DNA from: Acidobacteriaceae bacterium
GTDB taxonomy: Bacteria > Acidobacteriota > Terriglobia > Terriglobales > Acidobacteriaceae
DNA length: 12,246 nucleotides
Assembly (NCBI GenBank): GCA_003139975.1
Contig: PLHN01000510.1
Span: forward strand, 1-12,246
Direction: 5' to 3'
Each line of letters starts with the position of its first letter. Position 1 is the first letter of the stretch. Made by a program: the position numbers and the translations under genes. Under the pieces are notes generated by a model, which saw only the letters and a program-made list of their open reading frames with translations, had not been told where the DNA came from and did no database searches. Positions 1-7,002 of the stretch are shown in pieces.

Positions 1-3
1 TAG

Positions 4-135
4 GTGTTCAAAATGGTACAGACGGATCGAGCCGCAAGGCGCCCTGGGACTGCACCTGGCGCGCGCACCGCGACTTTGAACATCAAAGACGCCGCGGGCA
101 CGCAGACCGTACAGCTTGTTGGAACGGGCAGATAG
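4..135 (+). pseudogene. C-terminal remnant of a choice-of-anchor D (ASPM-SPD-2-Hydin-like) surface-repeat protein
   Basis: Frame 1 reads a short stretch ending in TLNIKDAAGTQTVQLVGTG and a TAG stop at 133-135. This is the characteristic end of the Ig-like repeat found in large secreted proteins of Acidobacteria, which usually runs 'GxRTATLxIxDNAxxxxQTVxLxGTG'; the preceding residues PGARTA also fit. Upstream of about position 40 the match fades, and the same frame has a TAG at 1-3, so within the window the reading frame cannot extend left. It may be a decayed gene, a frameshifted gene end, or a C-terminus joined by a sequence error near position 40. No start codon or ribosome site is visible. 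The family call rests on about 25 residues only. Confidence 0.35.
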
Positions 136-513
136 AAAGCCCGTCCGGCAAAATGGCGCTGGCTCATCTGCTTCTTGGGGGAGGGGGGTGAGCCACGCCG
201 CTTACAAGTCAACAATTCACCCCAGCTGGTCTCCTGGCTGTGGTGCCGGAGAGCGATTCGAAACACTCGCGCTCCGGTCTTCATGTCCTACCCAGGCATC
301 CGCTAATCGCGACAGACGCCTGCGCCTTTTTTACGTTCTGCGGGTAGATAGAGCAGGACGCATGACGGGTCATTGAATCTGGCACCACGTCGGCTTCGAG
401 CAGATCGTCCATTAATCTCCCCGAAGCCTCTTCATTCTTTTACATTCAAGGGCAAATTGAGGTAATATCTTCGGCAAAAGAGGTGGGATCTGTTCGCGAA
501 GGGGTGCCCGGTC
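136..513 (+). other. Gene-free leader region before the formate dehydrogenase operon, with two strong hairpins
   Basis: No ORF here has a believable start, ribosome site or recognisable product. The stretch is not featureless. A perfect 7-bp stem pairs 185-191 with 217-223 (GGGGTGA/TCACCCC, 25-nt loop). An 11-bp stem with one mismatch pairs 246-256 with 267-277 (10-nt loop). A run of six T lies at 327-332 after GC-rich sequence. The block could be the end of the upstream transcription unit, a structured 5' leader or a small RNA. No known riboswitch consensus was recognised. The probable operon promoter lies at its right end. Confidence 0.45.
439..468 (+). promoter_or_regulatory. Probable sigma70-type promoter of the formate dehydrogenase operon
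   Basis: TTTACA at 439-444 matches the -35 consensus in five of six positions. TAATAT at 463-468 matches the -10 consensus in four of six, with an 18-base spacer. Transcription would start near 475, about 40 bases before the first codon, leaving a short leader with the ribosome site AAGGGG at 499-504. The position just before the first gene fits. The match is by eye and the spacer is one base longer than ideal. Confidence 0.4.
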
Positions 514-3500
514 ATGAACAGCAGCCGCAGAGATTTTTTGAAAGTGACCGCGCTGGGTGGCTCAGCGCTTTCTTTGTTGGGCTTCGATCTCGCCCCCGCC
601 TATGCGCAAGTGCGCGAGCTGAAAATGGCCCGCGCCACGGAAACGCGCTCCACCTGCCCCTATTGTTCGGTCAGTTGCGGCATTCTCATTTACACAATTG
701 GCGACAAAGCCAAAAATGTCACGCCGCAGGTGATTCACGTTGAGGGAGATCCCGATCATCCCATTAACCGCGGCACTCTTTGCCCGAAGGGCGCATCGCT
801 CGAGCAAGACATCCTGAACCCGCGCCGATTGCTGAAGCCGCAGGTGCGGCGTCCGGGCTCGGATCATTGGGAAGATATTTCGTGGGACGCTGCGATTGAT
901 GAAATCGCACGCTGGACAAAGAAGTCGCGCGACGCCACGTTCGTGGCGCAAGACGCACAAGGCCGCACGGTGAACCGCTGCGAGGGCATCGCATTCACGG
1001 GCGGTTGCACCGATACCAACGAATTCAATTACCTGGTCGTCAAGAGCATGCGCAGCCTGGGGGTCTGCTACCTGGAAAACCAGGCCCGGGTTTGACACGG
1101 CCCCACGGTCTCAAGTTTGGGACCAACATTTGGACGCGGGGCCATGACCAATGGCTGGGCCGACATCAAGAACACCGACATGATGTTGATCATGGGTGGG
1201 AACCCGGCCGAGAATCATCCGTGCGGCTTTAAGTGGGCGATCGAGGCAAAGCGCAACCGCAATGCCAAGATGATTGTGGTGGACCCGCGCTTCACGCGCA
1301 CCGCAGCCACCGCCGATTTGTTCGCCCAGATTCGCGTGGGCTCCGACATTGCCTTCCTCGGCGGCGTCATCCGCTACGCCATCGAAAACAACCGCATCGC
1401 GCACGACTACCTGGTGAACTACACGAACGCGGCGTTCATCATTAAGGATGGGTTCAAGCTGCCCGAAGATGGCCTCTACTCGGGATTCGATTCGGAAAAG
1501 AAGACCTACGATAAATCGACTTGGAATTATGAGGAAGGCGGGGATTTAACCGGAAAGCCCGTTGCTCCAACTCCTCCGAATCAGAACGCGCAGCCGCAGT
1601 ACGCGGGTCAACAGCGCGAAGCAAAGGGATATCAGGGTGCGTCATCCGCGGAAGCCAAAGCCGGGGCAGTTCCGGCACCGTCTCTCCCGCCGAACATTGC
1701 GTATGATCTTTCGCTGCAGCATCCGCGCTGTGTGTTCCAGTTGTTGAAGCGGCAGTACTCGCGGTACACGCCCGAGATGGTTGAGCGCATTACGGGCATT
1801 CCCAAAGATCAGTTCCTGAAAGCTGCCGATCTGTTCACTTCCATCCGCAAGGATGGCGACACGAAAAAGGTCGCGACCATCCTGTATGCGGTGGGTTGGA
1901 CGCAGCACTCCTACGGTACGCAGATGATCCGCACGGCGGCAATGCTGCAATTGCTGCTGGGGAACGTGGGACGCGCGGGCGGCGGCGTGAATGCTTTGCG
2001 CGGCCATGCCAACATTCAGGGCGCCACGGATATGGGTGGCATATTTGATATCTGGCCGGGCTACCTGAAGGTTCCCAACCCGAACGACGTCGATCTGAAA
2101 ACTTACCTGGAGCGCGTCACCCCCAAGGCTTCCAAACCAAGTCCGTGGGATTCGTTCAATTATTGGAGCAACACGCCAAAATTCGCCGTCTCCTACTTGA
2201 AGGCGATGTTCGGAGACGCGGCGACGAAAGAGAATGACTGGGCGTTCCACTACGCGCCGAAAATCGATCGCAACTACTCGTGGACCCAGATCTGGGACAA
2301 CATGTACCGCGGTACTGTGAAGGGCATGTTTGCCTTCGGCATGAACGGCGTGGCCATCGGGCCGAACTCGCAGAAAAACATTGAGGCGTTGAAGAAGGCC
2401 GACTGGCTGGTAGTGGGCGAGATTTACCCGGACGAAACCAGCGAGTTCTGGCGAGCGCCGGGGACTACGGCCGAAGAGATGAAGGCTATCAACACCACGG
2501 TGTATCGCCTGCCGTGCGCGGGCTTTGCCGAGAAAGATGGGTCCATGACCAACTCGGCGCGCTGGCTGCAATGGAAGAACATCGCTTTGCCCACGCCCGG
2601 GGATGCTCGTTTGGACCAGGACATCGTTGCGCAGATCTTTCTTAAGGTGCGTGAACTGTACCAGAAGGAAGGTGGCGCGTTCCCCGATCCGATTCTGAAG
2701 CTGACATGGCCGTACACCGAACCGAAGCATCCGGCGCTATCGGAATTGGCCAAGGAGTTCAATGGCAAAGCGCTGGCGGATCTCATCGATCCCAAAACGC
2801 AGCAGGTGATTAAGCGCGGGCAGCAATTGCCGGGCTTTGCCTGGCTGAAGGATGACGGAACCACATCATGCGGGAACTGGATTTACTCCGGTTGCTGGAC
2901 CGAGGCTGGACCACAACTGATGCGCCGCGGGACTGAAGATCCTTCGGGCATGGGCGTGTACCAGAACTGGGCTTGGGCGTGGCCGGCGAATCGGCGCGTT
3001 CTTTATAACCGCGCTTCGTGCGATCCCTCGGGAAAGCCCTGGGATGCGGACCGAAGGCAGGTGTGGTGGAACGAGGCCACGCAAACCTGGGTCGGAAACG
3101 ACGTGCCTGACTTTAAACCGGACTCCGCGCCGAAGGACCACATGGGCCCGTTCATCATGAATCCCGACGGCGTTGGCCGCATCTTCGCGCCCCTAGCCGC
3201 ATTTGCCGACGGACCGTTCCCTGAACACTACGAGCCGACTGAAAGCCCGGTTGTCAATGCGCTGCATCCCAACCAATCGAATAGTCCGGTGGTCAAGAGA
3301 TTAACCTCGACGGCGGATAAGTATGGGACCGTCAGTGAAGGGTTCAATATCATCTGCACCACGTACCGGCTCACCGAGCATTACCACTATTGGACGAAAA
3401 ACAATCCGGTGAACGTGCAGCTCATTCCTGAGCCGTTCGTGGAAATGCCGGTCGAGTTGGCGCAGGAGTTAGGCATCAAAGGCGGCGACACTGTAAAGGT

Positions 3501-3744
3501 GACGAGTGCCCGCAGTTTTTACGTGGCCAAGGCATTCGTTACCAAGCGGATTCGGCCCATGAATATCGACGGTAAGAAGGTGTACCAGATTGGATTGCCG
3601 ATTCACCAGGGATATCGCGGCATTCAGGAAGATGCCGATAGAAATGCGAGGACGCTGGCCAATCGTCTTTCGCCAGCAGTGACTGACCCGAACGCATACA
3701 CGCCGGAGTTCAAGGGCTTTCTGGTGAAGCTGGAGAAGGTGTAA
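514..3744 (+). CDS. fdnG: Formate dehydrogenase-N/O major subunit, selenocysteine-containing, Tat-exported
   Basis: This is the catalytic alpha subunit of the membrane-bound respiratory formate dehydrogenase. It oxidises formate to CO2 at a molybdenum (or tungsten) bis-MGD centre and passes electrons through one [4Fe-4S] cluster to FdnH. The N-terminus has a twin-arginine signal (SRRDFLK at residues 4-10, hydrophobic stretch, likely cleavage after AYA at 31). The cluster cysteines are C48, C51, C55 and C90, with K92 as the conserved lysine between cluster and cofactor. An in-frame TGA at 1093-1095 is residue 194 in the context NQARV-U-HGPT, which matches the selenocysteine site of E. coli FdnG. 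Similarity continues to the end (LHPN, TTYRLTEHFHYWT-like and TPEFKxFLVxxEKV blocks). At 1076 residues it is longer than the E. coli protein (about 1015), partly because of a Pro/Gln/Ala-rich insert at about 343-397. ATG 514 follows AAGGGG by 9 bases and is the start that gives the Tat motif. Gene callers that read TGA as stop will split it at 1095/1117. Confidence 0.97.
1093..1124 (+). promoter_or_regulatory. Selenocysteine UGA codon with bacterial SECIS hairpin
   Basis: The UGA codon at 1093-1095 is followed, after 11 bases, by a 6-bp stem (1107-1112 GGTCTC with 1119-1124 GGGACC, one G-T wobble) closing a six-base loop AAGTTT that contains the GU pair typical of apical loops bound by SelB. 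In E. coli fdhF the minihelix read by SelB also starts about 11 bases after the UGA. The element lies inside the coding sequence, as expected for bacteria. The encoded residues on both sides match formate dehydrogenases that use selenocysteine. Decoding needs SelA, SelB, SelD and tRNA-Sec from elsewhere in the genome. Confidence 0.88.
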
Positions 3745-3748
3745 GGCA

Positions 3749-4639
3749 ATGAGCCAGGCAACGCTCGCAATCCGAAGAATCTCCGGCCATGCGGGACCGG
3801 CGCCCGGAGCCGGCGTCGAACGCGCCGAGCAGGTTTGCAAGCTGGTCGACACCACTACCTGCATTGGTTGCAAGGCGTGTGAAGTGGCGTGCCTCGAGTG
3901 GAATGGCTACGCCTTCAGCCAAACCACTTTCAACAACAGCTACCAGACCATGCCGACAACGTCGTGGAATTACTGGAACCTGATCAAGTTCAATGAGCAC
4001 GAGCGCGAAGACGGCGCGCTCATGCTGCTGATGCGCAAGGACCAGTGCATGCATTGCGCCGAGCCGGGCTGCCTGGCGGCGTGCCCGGCGGACGGTGCGA
4101 TCGTGCAATACACGAACGGGATCGTCGATTTTCAGCAGCAGAATTGCATCGGCTGCGGATATTGCGTCAGCGGCTGCCCATTCGATATCCCCAAGTTCAA
4201 TTCGAATACCAAGAAGATGTTCAAGTGCACGCTTTGTTCCGACCGAGTTTCGGAAGGGCTGGAACCGGCCTGCATCAAGTCGTGTCCGACCGGTTGCCTG
4301 CACTTCGGAACCAAGGACGACATGACGTTTCTGGCGGAAAAACGGGCGCAGCAACTTCGCGAAAACTTTGGGATGGAGAAAGCGGGCGTGTACGATCCGC
4401 AGGGCGTCGGTGGAACCGGCGTCATTTACGTGCTGCACGATGTTAGCAATCCAGAAGCCTACGGCGGTCTGCCGAAAGATCCGTATATTCCCTGGGTGGT
4501 GCAATTCTGGAAAGGCCCCGCGAAGTGGATCGGCAATCTTGCCATGCTGGGCGGCATCATCGGCGTGACTCTGCATTACCTGCGCTTCGGGCCAAAACAG
4601 GTCAATGGCTGGAAGCACAAGGAAGGAGGCAAGCCATGA
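3749..4639 (+). CDS. fdnH: Formate dehydrogenase-N/O iron-sulfur (beta) subunit
   Basis: This 296-residue electron-transfer subunit carries electrons from FdnG to the cytochrome b subunit through four [4Fe-4S] clusters. Sixteen cysteines fall in four groups: C38/41/44/48 (CIGCKACEVAC), C100/103/108/112, C133/136/139/143 (CIGCGYCVSGC) and C160/163/175/179. A single membrane helix near residues 261-278 (GNLAMLGGIIGVTLHYL) anchors it, with the bulk on the outer face as in E. coli FdnH. It has no signal peptide of its own, so it is expected to be exported by piggy-back with Tat-targeted FdnG. The ATG lies 4 bases after the fdnG stop, with GGAGAAGG at 3732-3739 as ribosome site inside the end of fdnG. 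The stop overlaps the next start by 4 bases. Length and motif order match the family (E. coli about 294). Confidence 0.96.
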   Translation: MSQATLAIRRISGHAGPAPGAGVERAEQVCKLVDTTTCIGCKACEVACLEWNGYAFSQTTFNNSYQTMPTTSWNYWNLIKFNEHEREDGALMLLMRKDQCMHCAEPGCLAACPADGAIVQYTNGIVDFQQQNCIGCGYCVSGCPFDIPKFNSNTKKMFKCTLCSDRVSEGLEPACIKSCPTGCLHFGTKDDMTFLAEKRAQQLRENFGMEKAGVYDPQGVGGTGVIYVLHDVSNPEAYGGLPKDPYIPWVVQFWKGPAKWIGNLAMLGGIIGVTLHYLRFGPKQVNGWKHKEGGKP

Positions 4640-5316
4640 GCGTATCGCAAGTGGTCTCGCCTGTGCGCACAGGCGATGCGAGCGGCGATCGCATTCAGCG
4701 CTATTCGCTCGGCGAACGTGTCAACCACTGGATCGGCGGGCTGTTTTACATTTATTGCTTGGTCACCGGCCTAGGGTTCTGGTCGCCGTACATGTTCTGG
4801 ATGGTCGTTCTGGTGGGCGGGGGACCGGCAGCCCGCTTCTGGCATCCGTGGCTGGGTCTGGTCTTCTTCGCATCGGTGTGCTGGATGTGCAAACTCTGGT
4901 TTCGCGATATGGTCATCACGCCGGAGGACCGCGCCTGGCATGCGGCGATTGACCATTACATCCGCAACGAAGATGAAGACCTCCCCCCGATTTGGCGCTT
5001 CAACTGGGGCCAGAAGATATTTTTCTGGCTGATGTTTTATGGTGCAATCCTTCTGCTCATCTCGGGCTGCGGGCTGTGGTGGGTGGAATCGATCCCGTGG
5101 AGCCTGCGCTGGTTGCGTTATTTGTCGGTGACGGTGCATGTCACGGCGGCGCTGGCCACCATCGGTGGCTTCATCATTCATGTGTATATGGGCACAGCCA
5201 TGGTGCGCGGGGGATTCACCTCGATCATTCGCGGAGAAGTATCGGCCGCCTGGGCCAAAACTCATCACCGCCTCTGGTACGAGCAGGTCAGGAAAGGGAC
5301 CGCCGGGCGGGAATGA
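4636..5316 (+). CDS. fdnI: Formate dehydrogenase cytochrome b556 (gamma) subunit
   Basis: This 226-residue integral membrane subunit receives electrons from FdnH and reduces quinone. Four hydrophobic segments are visible at roughly residues 32-62, 70-90, 126-148 and 162-188. The four histidines that bind the two b hemes in E. coli FdnI have clear counterparts: H31 (NHW), H70 (WHPW), H168 (VHV) and H182 (IIHVYM). The C-terminal WAKTHHRLWYEQV stretch is also typical of the family. ATG 4636 overlaps the fdnH stop (ATGA) and is preceded by GGAGG at 4625-4629. The frame is open further upstream, but that part is out-of-frame fdnH and has no family similarity. The overlap implies translational coupling with fdnH. 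Confidence 0.95.
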   Translation: MSVSQVVSPVRTGDASGDRIQRYSLGERVNHWIGGLFYIYCLVTGLGFWSPYMFWMVVLVGGGPAARFWHPWLGLVFFASVCWMCKLWFRDMVITPEDRAWHAAIDHYIRNEDEDLPPIWRFNWGQKIFFWLMFYGAILLLISGCGLWWVESIPWSLRWLRYLSVTVHVTAALATIGGFIIHVYMGTAMVRGGFTSIIRGEVSAAWAKTHHRLWYEQVRKGTAGRE

Positions 5317-6125
5317 TCCGAAACAAATGGGACCAGCGCATCCAGCGAGCGCATGACCTGGCAGCTGCCCACGATTTTTCGGCTGAGGTGATGCGGTTCT
5401 ACAAGCGCATCGCCGGCCTGCAAAAATCGCTCTACTCTTATTTCGAAACCGCCGGTGATCATAGCGCGCGGAAGCATGCTGCGAATTTGCGCGAGGTATC
5501 GCCAAATCTTGCGCTGCTCCTGATGAAGTTTCCGGAATTTCTCTCCCAGGTTGAGACATTTGCTACCCAGCCTTTCGTCGAGGCGGCCCGGAATTTGAAA
5601 ATCGGAGGCGAGGGCCGGTGGCGGGAAGCGCTGGGTTCGGCTTGGCAAAACGCTGCGGATTTCGTTCCTGATGGCGCGGAAGCTGTGCTCGCATGGATTT
5701 TTCTGCAGCCATACGGTGAGTGGCTTGCAGACGGGCGCGGGCGAGTAACAAGCGGCGGCGGAACACCGGCGATCTGCCCGCTATGCTCATCCAAGCCCAT
5801 GGTTGGAGTCCTGCGGCCAGAAGGAGACGGCGGCAAGCGATCTCTGATTTGCTCGCTGTGTTCTACTGAGTGGCCGTTCGGGCGGCTTCTGTGTCCCGCA
5901 TGTGGCGAAGAGAATGTCGAGAAACTCGCCGTCTACACGACCAGCCAATTCCCGCACGTTCGGGTTGAAGCCTGCGATACCTGCCGCCGCTACATCAAAA
6001 CGGTGGATCTAACCAAGAATGGCCATGCGGTCCCGCTGGTGGATGAACTGGCAACGATCCCGCTCAATCTCTGGGCCAAAGAACACGAATATACGAAACT
6101 GCAGTCGAACTTGCTTGGACTGTGA
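5313..6125 (+). CDS. fdhE: Formate dehydrogenase accessory protein FdhE
   Basis: This cytoplasmic assembly protein is needed for activity of respiratory formate dehydrogenases; in E. coli it is an iron-binding, rubredoxin-like protein that interacts with the catalytic subunit. Four CxxC pairs are visible at C155/158 (CPLC), C180/183 (CSLC), C194/197 (CPAC) and C221/224 (CDTC), the FdhE signature. The N-terminal half is helical and less conserved. The protein has 270 residues against about 309 in E. coli, with all metal-binding pairs kept. ATG 5313 overlaps the fdnI stop as ATGA, so it is the last, translationally coupled gene of the operon. The frame is open further upstream inside fdnI, but that extension is shadow sequence. 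No fdhD, the other usual maturation factor, is present in the window. Confidence 0.93.
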   Translation: MIRNKWDQRIQRAHDLAAAHDFSAEVMRFYKRIAGLQKSLYSYFETAGDHSARKHAANLREVSPNLALLLMKFPEFLSQVETFATQPFVEAARNLKIGGEGRWREALGSAWQNAADFVPDGAEAVLAWIFLQPYGEWLADGRGRVTSGGGTPAICPLCSSKPMVGVLRPEGDGGKRSLICSLCSTEWPFGRLLCPACGEENVEKLAVYTTSQFPHVRVEACDTCRRYIKTVDLTKNGHAVPLVDELATIPLNLWAKEHEYTKLQSNLLGL

Positions 6126-6214
6126 AACACGTTTCGATGAACCAGTCTCCATTTCGTTGACGCGCTGCGGCCCCCAATCCAGACTTCTTGCCACTCTCCC
6201 AACGGCCAGAACAT

Positions 6215-6970
6215 TCAGGGTTGCTGATAGATCGAATTGTCCGGAGTTGGCTGGTCGTAGTCCCGGCCATATTTGTTCTTATGTGCGATCCGCTGGCCGT
6301 TCAATTCCGGAACCCGAATCACGCCCAGCGACGCGGCGTTCTCGCCGATCGTGATTTCGCGCGAAACTGGTTTTTCATTCTCCGGTCCCATGCCTTCGCT
6401 CCAGATGTGCAGCGTGTAGCGCCCATAAGGAACCTCGGCAATGCTCACCTGTCCGTCGCCGCTGGCAATCGCATACAACGGCGTCCCCATAGTGATCACC
6501 ACCGCGCTCATCTCCGGATGAATGTTGCAGAAGATATAGCTGATGCCGGGACGGTCAAAGCGCACTGTGCGTGATGTCCCAGCCTCGTACAGTCCGAGGT
6601 CGAACCGCTTTCCCTCAAACAGTGAAAATACGTTGTGAAAGAAGGGGTCGTGATTCGGAAACTCGACCCTCGATCCGGCAGGAACCACGAGGAGGTGGGG
6701 CTCAAAACTCTTGTTCCTCTGCACCAGCCGCGCTCTTGTTGCCTCGCTGGGCGCCGGAGGATCGAGTCGCACGTCAGAACCTGCGGCTACCGTTAACCAA
6801 ACGACCGTAGCCGGAATCGTTGCACGTCGCGGCTTGCGCTCAGCGGTCTTTTTCTCGCCCGTCACTTCCACGCGGCCGCGTACCGTGACCGTTTGCGCCT
6901 GCAGTGGGCCGGCCAAACACAACGATAGCAGCAGTGCTGACAGCAGCCTGCGCTTCGTCGCTTCGACCAT
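6215..6970 (-). CDS. Exported cupredoxin-like copper protein with carboxypeptidase-regulatory-like C-terminal part
   Basis: This protein of about 251 residues starts with a Sec-type signal (basic MVEATKRR, hydrophobic LLSALLLSLCLA, likely cleavage after QA near residue 26). Residues about 85-160 form a plastocyanin-type fold with the full type-1 copper ligand set: H112 in FHNVFS, then C148, H151 and M154 in FCNIHPEM. Residues about 165-215 (DGQVSIAEVPYGRYTLHIW and onwards) resemble the small beta-sandwich of carboxypeptidase regulatory domains. A likely role is periplasmic or surface electron transfer or copper binding; the partner is unknown. The start is uncertain: ATG 6970 is chosen, with GAAGAA 7 bases before, but TTG at 6985 (five extra residues, GGGAG further upstream) is equally possible. 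The gene follows the porin after 32 bases and is probably co-transcribed with it. It converges on fdhE. Confidence 0.82.
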   Translation of the reverse strand: MVEATKRRLLSALLLSLCLAGPLQAQTVTVRGRVEVTGEKKTAERKPRRATIPATVVWLTVAAGSDVRLDPPAPSEATRARLVQRNKSFEPHLLVVPAGSRVEFPNHDPFFHNVFSLFEGKRFDLGLYEAGTSRTVRFDRPGISYIFCNIHPEMSAVVITMGTPLYAIASGDGQVSIAEVPYGRYTLHIWSEGMGPENEKPVSREITIGENAASLGVIRVPELNGQRIAHKNKYGRDYDQPTPDNSIYQQP

Positions 6971-7002
6971 TGCCAGTTTCTTCAAATTGGAATCGCTCCC
7001 GC

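Noticed and set aside
185..277. A tRNA-Sec gene (selC), suggested by the TTCGAA loop at 257-262 and a TCA at 208-212
   Set aside because: The bases flanking the loop do not form a T-stem, no 8-bp acceptor stem closes the region, and the base before TCA is G instead of the expected U33.
116..376. Short + strand ORF of 86 codons in the leader
   Set aside because: It begins inside the preceding coding remnant, has no ribosome site, its composition is unlike a protein and it has no recognisable motif.
1093..1095. Premature stop making the formate dehydrogenase gene a pseudogene
   Set aside because: The TGA sits exactly at the known selenocysteine position, the frame is intact on both sides and a SECIS-like hairpin follows at the usual distance.
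1642..2730. Long antisense ORF (362 codons) inside the catalytic subunit gene
   Set aside because: It lies opposite strongly conserved formate dehydrogenase sequence, is rich in Arg/His as expected from reversed GC-rich codons, and has no domain signature.
3710..4618. Antisense ORF of 302 codons opposite fdnH
   Set aside because: The + strand frame has all sixteen cluster cysteines and a membrane anchor; the antisense frame shows no motif or ribosome site.
6126..6214. A bidirectional terminator between the convergent fdhE and cupredoxin genes
   Set aside because: Only a trivial 5-bp GAAAC/GTTTC dyad near 6123-6134 is seen and there is no T-run on either strand.
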